A stretch of DNA of 64,000 nt from Ulota crispa. Taxonomy: Eukaryota > Streptophyta > Bryopsida > Orthotrichales > Orthotrichaceae. This document shows positions 12,031 to 22,143 of this stretch, one piece after another. The position numbers and the translations under genes are program-made. The notes under the pieces were generated by a model that ran no database searches, had not been told where the DNA came from, and was given only the letters and a program-made list of their open reading frames with translations. Numbering within the stretch: the stretch's first letter is position 1; each line of letters begins with the position of its first letter. The stretch covers positions 8,187,219 through 8,251,218 of the forward strand of contig OY987251.1 in NCBI GenBank assembly GCA_963920765.1. The letters are read 5' to 3'.

Positions 12031-12420
12031 AAAAATTTTGGAATCTTTGTGAATCTTTTGGGAATCTTTAAGAATCTTTAAGAATCTTTTGGGAATCATT
12101 GAAAATATTTTCAGGATTTTTAAGAATGTTTAAGAATCTTTTCAAGATTTTAGAATTTGTGAGAATATTTGAGAACATTTGAGAATTTTTGAGAATCTTC
12201 TTGGAATCTTTGAAAATCTTTTAGGAATCTTTGAGAATCTTTTAAGAATCTTTTTGGAAATTTTAAAAATCTTTGAGAATCTTTGAGAATTTTCAAGAAC
12301 CTTTTTAGAATCTTTGAGAATCTTTTAAAATCTTTATGAAATTTGTTAAAATACTTCAAAATATATGTAGAAATAGAATCTTTTAGACTAAATTAGAGTC
12401 CTTTAGGAATCTTTTTGTAA
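12031..12420. repeat. GAATCTTT-type minisatellite
   Basis: About 390 bases of imperfect 9–12-bp repeats of AGAATCTTTGA, AGAATCTTTTA and similar. The minus strand is open as a KDSQRFLKDFQRF-like repeat, which I take to be a by-product of the repeat, not a gene. Confidence 0.75.
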
Positions 12421-13287
12421 TTCATCAAAATACTTTGATATGTTTTTAATAAAAAAATTATTACAATAGTTTAGGTTTGTTTTTGAAATCTTTCTAGAAT
12501 CTTTTTGGACCTCATTAAAATGTTTTGAAGTTTTAAAAAATAAAAGAAGTTTTCAAAAAAAATAGAATCTTTTAGAAGTTTGAGTGTACATTGACTGGTT
12601 TTATTTTCTTTACTTTTCACAATTTGGTTAGATTTAAAATTAGCAGCCTTTAAAGTCAATAAAAACATGACCATAATAACAAAAAAATCAACAGTTTTCT
12701 GTTGATCTGGATACTTTTGGACACAACTTCACTAATTCAACAAAATTTTATATAAAAAGTACATCATTTTGTTGTTTTAAATACCACAATTTCTTTACAA
12801 ACAAATACAAAAGATGCTCCTCAATTCTTTGAAAAAATCACATATGTTCTTGAAGGATTAAAAGTACCAAAAATATCTTTCCTTTTTGTATAAATATCAA
12901 CAATGCTTCTAATATATTGGGAAAATATTAAAAATGCTCCTCAACTATTTTAAATTATTAATATCTTTGTGTTATATGATAACCAAGTGTATAGTTTAAT
13001 GCAAACTCTTACAAGAAACCAAAGGTAATTTTTACATTTCAAATAACACAAGGATATATCTAACATTTCAAAATAGAAGAGCATTTTTATTATTTTTCCA
13101 AATAATAGGAGTATAATTGATATTCCTACAAAAAATAAAGAACATTTTTTATGTTTCAAATATTTTTGGCGTGAACTTGATATTTTGAAAGACTTAAAGG
13201 ATATTTTTAGTATTTTTCCTTTTATTACTAACCAAATGAATTAAAAAAAAACAATCTTATAAAATATTTTTATAAGCTTTAAAAGAT

Positions 13288-13700
13288 GGGAATTGACATG
13301 TGTACCACACCCTTCCAATTACTATACCACATCACGGGATAAATTTTAGATTTCTACCATCAAAAAGCTGAATTTGAAAATTTTGAATTCAAATTTGGAC
13401 TTAGAGACCATGGTATTGTCTAGAATCATAAAAAAAGTTGCAGTTCAACAATATCCAATGAAAAAGTTTAGTTAGGGAAAAAATTGTTACTTTTACTTTT
13501 GTTTGTAGTAAAAGATAAGCTCTTTCATTGGGTGTTGTTGATTTGCAACTTTTTTTATGGTCCTAGACAATATCATGGTCTCTAAGTCCAAATTTGAATT
13601 TGAAATTCTCAAACTCAAATTTTTGAAGGTAGAAATCTAAAATTTACCTCGGGGGTGTGGTATAGTAGTTCAAAGGGTGTGGTTCACATATTAATGCCCT
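13288..13700. mobile_element. Foldback MITE, family F, copy 3
   Basis: A 413-bp foldback, starting GGGAATTGACATGTGTACC and ending CACATATTAATGCCCT. Internal arms such as AAATTTTGAATTCAAATTTG and their complements match copies 1, 2 and 4. Confidence 0.85.
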
Positions 13701-14204
13701 TAAAAAAATATCCAAAACTATTCAAAAGTCTATAGAATTTTGATTTTATAATTGCAAGGTTTTAATTCCGTAACTTTTCACGATTTCATGTTATTTAGAA
13801 CTATCAAACTATGGAGGCTATTTTAACAGAATAAGGTTATTTTTACAAAAAAACTAGCACTAAATAACAAGTATTAATGAATCCAACCTTTGCTTGCAGC
13901 AATCCTTTTGAGATTTGTGAATTCCAATAAAAATTTATAAACAAAATAAAAAAGATGGAAATAAATAAATTTTTTTAAAATTTCTAAACACCTTCTCTGA
14001 TTTTAGCTCATAACTTTTGATAAAAAGATTGAAATCCAAAAAAATTGTTGGAGGTGAAAGCAAAATACATTTACCAACTTTTTTTAGTTATAAGTTTTTT
14101 GAAAAAAAATCTTTTAATGGGCCAAAATAGCCTCCAAAGTCTACTGGCTTACTAAAAACATAAACATTTAATGTACAAATACAATCATGATTCTATTGTG
14201 CACA

Positions 14205-14370
14205 TGTGTAAGTGCATGTGTGTTAGTGGTTGTGAATGATATAGAAATCTTGTGGTTTGTGAACTTGGTGGTGAGGGGTTCGAACCTCACTACCGGCAGC
14301 TGCTGGACGTTGTGGGTAGCGGCTTGGCCCCTAAAAAAAATTTGATTTTTAAAAAAAAGAAAAGAAAATT
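14205..14370 (+). mobile_element. tRNA-derived SINE-like unit
   Basis: A pol III A-box-like TGTGTTAGTGG (14219–14229) is followed 48 bases later by a perfect B box GGTTCGAACC (14277–14286), then a short unrelated body and an A-rich tail (from about 14332). The spacing fits an internal pol III promoter. The sequence cannot fold into a full cloverleaf with an acceptor stem, so it is a tRNA-derived retroposon candidate rather than a tRNA gene. Its exact ends are uncertain. Confidence 0.5.
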
Positions 14371-14384
14371 CTATGAAAAAAATA

Positions 14385-14799
14385 GGGAATTGATATGTGC
14401 ATACTAGGAGGTTGATATTTATACACCACCCTTAGAGATAAATTGTGGATTTTTACCATCAAAAATCTGAATTTAAGAATTTTGAATTTAAATTTGGATT
14501 TAGAGACCATGGTTTACTCTAGAACCATTAAAAAAAGTTGTAATTAAATAAGACTTAGTGAAAAATCTTAGTTAGTGGAAAAAGTTTTATTTTAGCTTTT
14601 GTTTGTAAAAAAGATAAACTTTTTTTTTGGTTGTTATTCAATTGCAAACTTTTTTATGGTTCTAGAGTAAACCATGGTCTCTAAATCCAAATCTGAATTC
14701 AAAATTCTCAAATTCAGATTTTTGATGGTAAAAATCTACAATTTACCTCCTAGGGAGGTGTGCAAATATCAACCTCCCGGTGTGCACATATCAATTCTC
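14385..14799. mobile_element. Foldback MITE, family F, copy 4
   Basis: Starts GGGAATTGATATGTGCATAC and ends GTGCACATATCAATTCTC. The arms are inverted over about 190 bases each. It lies immediately downstream of the SINE-like unit. Confidence 0.85.
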
Positions 14800-15620
14800 A
14801 AAAAATAACGTTTAAATTAAACAAATATAGTATTGAATAACATAAAATAAGTGAAAATTAACAAAAAATCAACAAAAAATCAACATACTCTTGTTGAAAA
14901 GTACCCAAAACAACTTGACCAAATCAACAAAAAAAATCAACAGTTCTTGGTTGAAATTCTGTTGATTTTGTGCTAAAATTTCTACTAATGTTTTCATTCA
15001 CTGGTGAATATGAAGTCACAAAAGTGAACAAGCCATGAGGACCTCCAAAAGGTCCTCAAGGCTTGTTCATAAGTGAATGACTTGAAGCCTCTTTCTCCTT
15101 GCCTCTCCAGCTAGCTCCGCTTGTGTTCATGTCGCTCTTGTGCCTGTTTCTATTGTTGCCCGCCTCTTGGCTCTAGCTCTGCGCCTTTGACTCTCGCTCC
15201 GCGCCTTTGGCTCTTGCTAAGTGCTTCTAGATAGTTTGGATGCAGAGTTGATTGCTAAGTTAAGGTCATTCAAAGAATCGCAATGTGCAAGAAACGATAG
15301 TGGTGGAGCTGAAGAGATCTTGATTAGAAGCGGACGATTGTGGAGCCGAAGGTTTCCAAATTAGAAGCAATGATGGTCTAGTTCAATGGATTCAAACTAG
15401 CTTACGGAATTGGTGATTGTGAGCAAAGCTGAAAGGGTGGTAAGTAGTTCATTATAATTCAAATATTTGAATGGGTGAATGTGAGGACATGAACGGTGGC
15501 TTGACTAACTTGTTCACCAATTTCATTCACGTGAATAAAATTGGTGGTGAACAGCATATCTAAAACCCCCTAATGTTTAAATACACTCCATATATGATAT
15601 GCAGCTTCATATTGATCCAA

Positions 15621-15929
15621 GGGAAAATTTTATGGATATCCTTGAAGTTCGCCATATTTTCATAGATACCCTTGCTTTTTAAGAAATTTCACATACTCTT
15701 GGACTAAAATTTTCAGTTGTTTGTTTTGTTGTGCATGCCACTTCCCTTCTTCCTTGGTGCACATATGTAACAAGAAAGAAGTAGTGTGCACACAAAGGAG
15801 GAAGGACATGACATGCATAACAAAACAAAAGCCTAATTTTTGGTCCAAGGGTATTTGTGATATTTCTGAAAAAAGCAAGGGTATCTATGAAAATACTGCA
15901 AACTTCAAGGGTATCCATGAAATTTTCCC
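15621..15929. mobile_element. MULE-type MITE, family M, copy c
   Basis: Starts GGGAAAATTTTATGGATATC and ends TATCCATGAAATTTTCCC. The flanks TTGATCCAA (15612–15620) and TTGATCTAA (15930–15938) form a 9-bp duplication with one mismatch, as expected for Mutator-like insertion. Confidence 0.85.
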
Positions 15930-17229
15930 TTGATCTAAATAGACATTCAATCCACCTTAAGGTAGGAGCATCCCTAAACATTAATGTCTCCACAACCGTC
16001 ACCTCTAAAGTCTTGGAAATCTGTAGAAGTAAATAGATGTAATTACAAGAATGTACAATATATGAACATATATAATAAGCTTAGTTTTATTAGTTGGGTA
16101 GTTGGGTGTCTAGAATAGAATAATATCTCTATTAGTTGGGTAGTTGGGTGTTGTTCCAAGAAGATTAAGTGGTGGTTATGTGGCGGTTGTTCTTATTTCT
16201 ATGGTTATGTGGCAGTTATGGTTGTCCTTGGGGATGGGGTATACACGGGAATAGGAGGTGGTCACCTAGAGAAGGAGGCGAAGCATGTAGGTAGGCATAG
16301 TACAGGTAAGCTCATTGTAACGGAAAGGAGAAGAATCTTGAAGAAGGTGATTATGAGGAAGGTCATGTTAATTTTTTTGCAAGGACCCCCTCCCATGATG
16401 GCCCTCCGCTGGAACAGTGGGTACAAGGGTCCACTAGTATGAACATGAAACCTTAGTGTTGATTATGGGTACAATGGCAATTTGCTCTTTAAAAATTCAC
16501 AACTTATTCTCACAATATCCAAATAATACATTCAAAAGTACAAACTAATCATTTTTCTATTGCTAACAGGATCCTATTTTTTGCTAGATGTTTATTAATA
16601 GTCATGAAGTTCAAAACCTTTAAACTAACGCTTATGGGTGCTCCTACCTTAGGGCCAGCTTCCATTGAGGGGTCGGAGGTACAGGCTTTGGCTGTGTAAA
16701 ACTTGACCAACAGGCTTGGAGCACCTGGACCTTTGACTGGAGGTTGCTTTTTAAAATATACACCGTTTGAGAATTTTAAAATTTTTTGTTCCTCTGCCCC
16801 GGTCAGGCCGGACGTCCAGTCCCTCAATGGAAACTTAGCCGAGGCTCGGTTCCAGAAGCTATCGATACTCGCGTTCCATTGTCACCTTTCGCATCTTGTC
16901 AAATCTCTCCCGAATAATCCCTCGCCACCTGAAGATTCTCCATCGCCACCACAGTCAAGCCTACCTTTCCAACAGTTTTTCATATGAAAAATCGCCTGCT
17001 ACTCTCGCTGTTCAAATCCCCGTCACCGCCCTGAACAAAAACTTCATTGCAACAATCCCTAATTCAAGCAATCCAACCTCGCTGCGCAACAATCACAAGC
17101 AGTTGAGCACAGTCGATGTACCGTGCGGTTGATCCGCCATCGCCACATTGCCGAGGGTCGGGTTACACGGTGAAGAATCAATAAAAAATGTGTGTGATAT
17201 GATTTCGAGTAGCACCTTTACGGTAGCAA
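15930..17229. other. Intergenic, no gene recognised
   Basis: Holds a short direct repeat of TAGTTGGGTAGTTGGGTG at about 16090–16150. Otherwise I see no supported gene. GC content rises from about 16.6 kb towards the next gene. Confidence 0.5.
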
Positions 17230-18530
17230 GCACCCAGATGCAAGCATGGAGACGACAGCAGTGGCATCGAGCTTCGCAACGCCGTTCATGTACCCGCTCA
17301 ACCGGTGCAAGATAAGGCCATGAGAATGTCGTCAGAAAAGTGGAATGTATCTTGTCAATCAATTAAGCAGTTGCTCATTCATCATTGTCACTTTGACGAA
17401 TTTGAACTATGTGGATACAGAAGAAAACTGATACATGGAATATGTGATGTGAATTGGAGCAACAGTATTGGAGTAACTGCATAGTGACCTAATTTTAGGG
17501 GCAGTTTAGGGTTGGACACCCGCTCCATCGATGCAAGATAAGCCACCTGCAAAGCCATGATAATGTCACTGTGAAAGTGGAATGTACCTTGTCAATCAAT
17601 TGAGCAGTTGCTCCATTGTCATCTTCACTTTGTAGACATTGGCCAACGTGCTGACTTGGATGTGGAAGAAAACTGATACATGGAACATGTGTGATGTGAA
17701 TTGGAGCAACAGCATTGTGACCTAATTTCAGGGGCGGCATCAAGTTGGACGCACACTGATGCAAGCATGGGGACGACGGCAATGGCAAAGCCGCCCATGT
17801 ACCCTCTCTACCGGTGCAAGATAGTCCATGAGAAGCGTCACCTGCAAGGTCATGATAATGTTGCCGGGAAAGTGGAATGTACCTTGTCAATCAATTGAGC
17901 ATTTGCACATTCGTCATTGTCACGTTGCCGAATTCGGACTATAGCCTCACTTGGGCGAGGAAGAACACTAATACATGGAACATGTGTGATGTAAATCGGA
18001 GCAACAGCATTATGACCTAACTTCAAAGGGCGCGGCATCAAATTGGATGCACACAGATGCAAGCATGGGGACGACAGCACTGGCATCAAGCTCCGCAGAG
18101 CCGTCCATGTATTTGCTCCATCAATGCAAGGTAAGGCCATGATAATGTCACCGTCTTGAATGCAAAAGAAAACTGGTACATGGAACGTGTGTGATGTGAA
18201 TCGGAGCAACAGCATAGTGACCTAATTTCAGGGGCAGTTTAGGGTTGGACACCCGCTCCATCGATGCAAAATAGGCCACCTGCAAGGCCATGAGAATGTC
18301 ACCGTGAAAGTGGCACGTACCTTGTCAATCAATTGAGCAGTTGCTCATTCATCATCTTCATGTTGGCACATTTGAACTACGCGCTCACTTGGACGAGGAA
18401 GAAAACTAATACATGGAACGTGTGTGATGTGAATCGGAGCAACAGCATTGGAGCAACAGCGTTGGAGCAGCACCATTGGAGCCACAGCACAGTGACCTAA
18501 TTTCAGGGGCGGTTTAGGGTTGCACACACA
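17230..18530 (+). repeat. Tandem truncated copies of the 5' end of the downstream gene
   Basis: About five units of 220–300 bases repeat the promoter-proximal and start region of the gene at 18542. Each carries parts of GATGCAAGCATGGGGACGAC, CCGGTGCAAGATA-like and GTACCTTGTCAATCAATTGAG segments. The best copies start at ATG near 17248 and 17769 and read MGTTAMAKPPMYPLYRCK-like peptides that stop after about 40 residues, just past the degraded RHG motif. Others lack the start. They look like serial partial duplications of exon 1 and upstream sequence, not functional genes. Confidence 0.75.
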
Positions 18531-18541
18531 CAGATGCAGGA

Positions 18542-19615
18542 ATGGGGACAACAGCAGTGGCATCGAGCTTCGCGGAGCCAACGATGTACCCGCTCCACCG
18601 ATGCAAGATAATCCACGTAGTCCGCCACGGGCAAGGCTACCACAACGAAGCCGGGAACGTCGACCTAAAGAACTACGAGTCCTGGGACTTCGTGGACGCG
18701 AGCCTAACCGAGCTCGGATGGCAACAAGCGGAGGCACTCCACGAGCATCTCATAAGCACGCACATCCGGAACCACGTGGAGCTCGTGGTGGTATCACCAC
18801 TCCTCCGCACACTCCAAACCGCAGTCGGAGTCTGGGGAGGCGGCGCCTTTCTGGACGGAGAGCCACCACACTCCGCCTTAATGAAAGGCGGCGTGGGACA
18901 GTACCAACACGCGGCAGTCTCCTCCGCCGGCGCTCCACCATTCATCGCCAACGAGTGGTGCCGCGAGCAGAACGGAGTGCACCCCTGCGACAAACGATCC
19001 ACCATCAGCTCCTACAAAACGAGTTTCCCTGCCGTGGATTTCACGCAAGTCGAAACAGATGAAGACACGTGGTGGAACCTTACCAATCGGGAAACTCCGG
19101 ACGAGATCTGGACTCGAGCTAGGGTTTTCTTGAAGTGGATCCTCGACAGATCCGAGCGACGGATTGGCGTGGTGTCGCACAGCAGCTTTTTATACTTTTT
19201 CGTGCATCTTTTTGGTGAGGATTGCTCTGATCCCGTGCGGAAAGAGATGCAAACTGGTTTCCGTAACTGCGAAATGCGGAGTTTCGTGATTTGTGATCGG
19301 CGAGCGACTGCGATGCCGTCCGGTATGAACACGGATTTCCGAGGTGGTTTGTTCTTTAACAATCAGAGAAAGATTGAAGAGACGGAGAAGAGTAAGAGTG
19401 ATGGGAAGAAGAAACAGGTTGCGTGCTCTTCGGTGCAAGATCAGTTTGATGCTGAGGCGTGGTTCGAAGTTCCGCATCCGGGTGACCTTCCCACTGCTCC
19501 TCCTCCGCAGCAGGTGCCGAGTAAACCGCCGAGGAAGCCGCGGCGGAAGAAATCTGGCAATCCTTCTCGCAAATCGTCTCGTAAATCGAACTCCGACGAG
19601 TCTGACGACAATTAG
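18542..19615 (+). CDS. Phosphoglycerate mutase-like protein (histidine phosphatase superfamily)
   Basis: A single-exon 357-residue protein of the plant phosphoglycerate-mutase-like group. The catalytic phospho-acceptor motif RHGQGYHN is at residues 28–35 (His29), the conserved SPLLRTLQTA at 85–94, and the second catalytic histidine in GVVSHSSF (His213). The family's usual domain ends near residue 270. The C-terminal 85 residues are a low-complexity, Lys/Arg/Pro/Ser-rich tail (PRKPRRKKSG, then an acidic end), possibly nuclear-targeting. The substrate is unknown: superfamily members are phosphatases or mutases on phospho-esters, and this group has not been shown to be a glycolytic mutase. I chose the ATG at 18542 because tandem upstream copies preserve the same start context. 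The gene is much more GC-rich than its surroundings. Confidence 0.9.
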   Translation: MGTTAVASSFAEPTMYPLHRCKIIHVVRHGQGYHNEAGNVDLKNYESWDFVDASLTELGWQQAEALHEHLISTHIRNHVELVVVSPLLRTLQTAVGVWGGGAFLDGEPPHSALMKGGVGQYQHAAVSSAGAPPFIANEWCREQNGVHPCDKRSTISSYKTSFPAVDFTQVETDEDTWWNLTNRETPDEIWTRARVFLKWILDRSERRIGVVSHSSFLYFFVHLFGEDCSDPVRKEMQTGFRNCEMRSFVICDRRATAMPSGMNTDFRGGLFFNNQRKIEETEKSKSDGKKKQVACSSVQDQFDAEAWFEVPHPGDLPTAPPPQQVPSKPPRKPRRKKSGNPSRKSSRKSNSDESDDN

Positions 19616-19707
19616 GTCTAGACTCTTTGCTCTTTTGCTTCTCTCGGTTGTGTTTGAACTCCTGTTGATCATCACCGTTTTACCTTCACTCCACTGTAGT
19701 TAAGAAT

Positions 19708-20377
19708 TCTCATGACATCAAACTTATGTTTCTTCTTGCTATTGTTTCACAAATCTGTATAAAAACATGCTCATCAGTGAAGTTGTAGATGTCTACTTCC
19801 TCATGACATCAAATCTATCTTGCTCTTGCTGTTGATTCACAAATCTGTATAACAAAATGCTCATCAGTGTAGCTGACAATTATTCTAAGCAAAGGCAGAT
19901 TCCTTCCTCATGACATTAAACCTATGTTTCTTCTTGCGTATAAAAACATGCTCATCAGTGAGGTTGGAGCTGTTTACTTACACAGCAAAGGCGCATTCCT
20001 TCCTTATGACATCAAACCTATTTTCCTTCTTGCTGTTGTTTCACAAGTCTGTATAAAAAAATGCTCATCAGTGAGGTTGTAGCTGTCTACTACGTACAAT
20101 TATTCTTAGCAAGGCAGATTCCTTCCTCATGACATCAAATCTATGTTTCTTTGTGCTGTTTTTTCACAAATCTGTATAAAGAAATGCTGATCAGTGAGGT
20201 TGTAGCTGTTTACGTACAGTACAATTATTCTAAGCAAGGCAGATTCCTTCCTTGTGACATCAAACCCTCTTTCTCTTGCTGTTGTGTCACAAGTCTGTAT
20301 AAAAACATGCTCAGCAGTGAGGTTGTAGCTGTTTACGTACAATTATTAAGCAAAGTGCATTCAGTTTCGCCTGGTCA
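19708..20377. repeat. Six ~90–127-bp tandem repeats 3' of the PGM-like gene
   Basis: Units begin CTCATGACATCAAA at about 19710, 19800, 19908, 20004, 20126 and 20251. Each contains TCACAAATCTGTATAAAAAC, ATGCTCATCAGTGAGGTTG and GCAAGGCAGATTCCTTC. They start about 90 bases after the stop codon, so they may be in the 3' UTR. Confidence 0.85.
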
Positions 20378-20818
20378 TAAAGAATTTTCACAAACTAATC
20401 GAATGTTTCTACACTGATTGACAAATTTTTGTACGTAGCTCCTATTCCTAGGCTTCTTAATATATGATACTCGTTCTTCTTTAAGGAGATCGATGAACTG
20501 CATAATGTTGTATAAACCTGTGCTGCAGCTTCAATAAATCTCCAGCTCCGATGTAGAAATGGAGTGTCACTCCTTCACCTTGAGATTTACAAGCGTTGCA
20601 TGTTATGACGTACAACAGGAGAATTGTCCACAACGGCAAGCTATGCACGAAGGATATCGTCATATAATGCAAACTTCGATACGTTTGTCCACGGAGACTT
20701 CGGAAATGAGCCCATCGTCACCATAGCTTTTGAGTTCAGCTTCTTTCGGCATTCTCGTGGCGCCACTCAAACAAACACCTTACTGACAAGCTTACTTTGC
20801 AAACGGGGTTTTAATAGA
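20378..20818. other. Intergenic, nothing recognised
   Basis: A short open frame at 20624–20863 has no recognisable domain and runs into the adjacent MITE. Confidence 0.4.
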
Positions 20819-20863
20819 GGGAAATTTTCATGGATACCCCTGAAGTTTGCAATATTTACATAG

Positions 20864-21360
20864 AAGGTATGACCACCCATTCCCAACTAGGGATCCAAAC
20901 CCAACACTACGCAAAAACAGGCATTTTATGACTCTAGTTTATGATTGTCATGAGTCATTTAGAATTATGGATGACTCACAACAGTCATAAAATGCCCGTT
21001 TTCTTGTAGTGCAACTTCTAGGGTGTGCTATTTTCAACTAGCCTATTTCCAAGCCTTGGAATGCGTATTTTTTCCCTTTTCAAGACTAAAACTAATGAGG
21101 TCATGACATGTGTTTCAAAAGAAAGTAGGAAGTAGTGAGCAAGAAGTATTTTGGCTATGATTGGGATTAGGTGTGTATGGGTTCAAAACACTTTATGCAT
21201 TTCAAAATTTGTATAAAACTCACCTTAGAGTGAAAAACTCCAAAAAAATTTGTATTGCAATATTTTGTATGAAGCCACCAAAGAAAAATTTGCACATCAT
21301 TGTTGCTCTAATGTGATGTCTTGCAAGGGCTTAAATGATTGAAATTGGTGGTCCTACCTT
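20864..21360. mobile_element. 497-bp TIR element inside MITE copy d
   Basis: Ends AAGGTATGACCACC and GGTGGTCCTACCTT are 14-bp inverted repeats with one mismatch. Removing it restores a continuous family M sequence. It is non-coding, its superfamily is unclear, and it is itself interrupted by a CACTA MITE. Confidence 0.7.
20905..21011. mobile_element. 107-bp CACTA MITE
   Basis: Starts CACTACGCAAAAACAGGCAT and ends in the complement, AAAATGCCCGTTTTCTTGTAGTG (last 11 bases TTCTTGTAGTG). The inverted repeats extend about 30 bases (TTTATGACT against AGTCATAAA). The 3-bp duplication CAA flanks both sides (20902–20904 and 21012–21014), as expected for En/Spm insertion. Confidence 0.9.
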
Positions 21361-21635
21361 ACCCCTACTTTTTTAGAAATTACACAAATACCCTAGGACC
21401 ATAACTTTCAGGTATTGGTTTGTTGTGCTCGTACTTCTTTCATGACCAATGTTGGAGAAAGGAATGTAATGAAACAAAAAAGAAGCAACATGCACACAAA
21501 GGAAGAACAGAAGTGACATGTACAATAAAACAAAGGTCTAAATTTTTTGGTCCAAGGGTATTTGTGTAATTTATGAAAAAATAGGGATATTTGTGTAAAT
21601 ATTGCAAATTCCTAGGGTATCCAAGAAATTTTCCC

Positions 21636-22058
21636 TTTTAATAGAAGCAAACCTATCATCGTCGCGTGCATTGGAAATTAGCTATGGTGAATAGCATTTG
21701 TTTACTTTGGGAAATTTGGACTCCAAATGTTTTTGTGATTTTTGCAAACAAATGTCAAAACACCATTTCTAGTCTTCAATTCTGTTGTTTTCCAACACAC
21801 TTCCTTGCATGATTCCATAAGTCCTTTGTTATTGCAAGTCTCTACTTTTGATGCAACGTGGAAGTTGACCCTTAGAACACACTTCCATATTAGCCTTAGG
21901 TTTACAAAAGTACAAAAACAATAAATAATTTCACATTATGAACTCGTTTGTTGTTTTTGAATTCTACAATTTTGGGCCCACCTAAAATGCAAGATGAAAT
22001 TTCTCCCTTGATTGTTTAAGGAACCAACATTATATCTTGTAATGTTCTTGTTCATTAA
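21636..22058. other. Intergenic, nothing recognised
   Basis: AT-rich sequence with short open frames only. Confidence 0.45.
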
Positions 22059-22143
22059 CCCTTAAGCCTTGGGGGGTCACCGTGGATACACGGCCCCCTG
22101 AATATGAGTGGGGACGATTTTTGTCCCTGTGGTCCTTTAGGGG
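22059..22143. mobile_element. 85-bp TTAA-flanked MITE
   Basis: TTAA precedes (22055–22058) and follows (22144–22147) an 85-bp unit whose right end, GGTCCTTTAGGGG, matches the terminus of the 973-bp element at 4218–5190. The left end is CCCTTAAGCC. It probably belongs to the same family. Confidence 0.6.

Larger units (their letters stand above)
11830..15570. mobile_element. 3.7-kb non-coding TIR element (family G), host of nested repeats
   Basis: The left end GGGGGTTTCAAATATCTAA and right end GCATATCTAAAACCCCC are inverted repeats related to the 185-bp element at 2816–3000. Both also share the subterminal GGTTGTGAACAAGTT and TTCACCAATTTCATTCACG motifs. The interior holds a GAATCTTT minisatellite, two foldback MITEs and a SINE-like unit, and no transposase. 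Outside it on both sides lie inverted copies of ATGGAGTGTAT/GATCAAT, so it appears to sit inside another palindromic element. Confidence 0.6.
20819..21635. mobile_element. MULE-type MITE, family M, copy d, interrupted
   Basis: Starts GGGAAATTTTCATGGATACC and ends in AAGAAATTTTCCC. The flanks are a perfect 10-bp duplication, TTTTAATAGA at 20809–20818 and 21636–21645. A 497-bp element is inserted 45 bases into it. Confidence 0.9.

Noticed and set aside
12150..12359. Repetitive KDSQRFLK-type ORF on the minus strand
   Set aside because: Direct translation of the GAATCTTT minisatellite.
14205..14300. tRNA gene
   Set aside because: It has a B box and an A-box-like motif but no acceptor stem or anticodon arm that folds. 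A SINE-type head is more likely.
18345..19703. Long ORFs overlapping the PGM-like gene in other frames and on the minus strand
   Set aside because: They are shadows of the GC-rich coding exon. Only the +18542 frame has conserved catalytic motifs.
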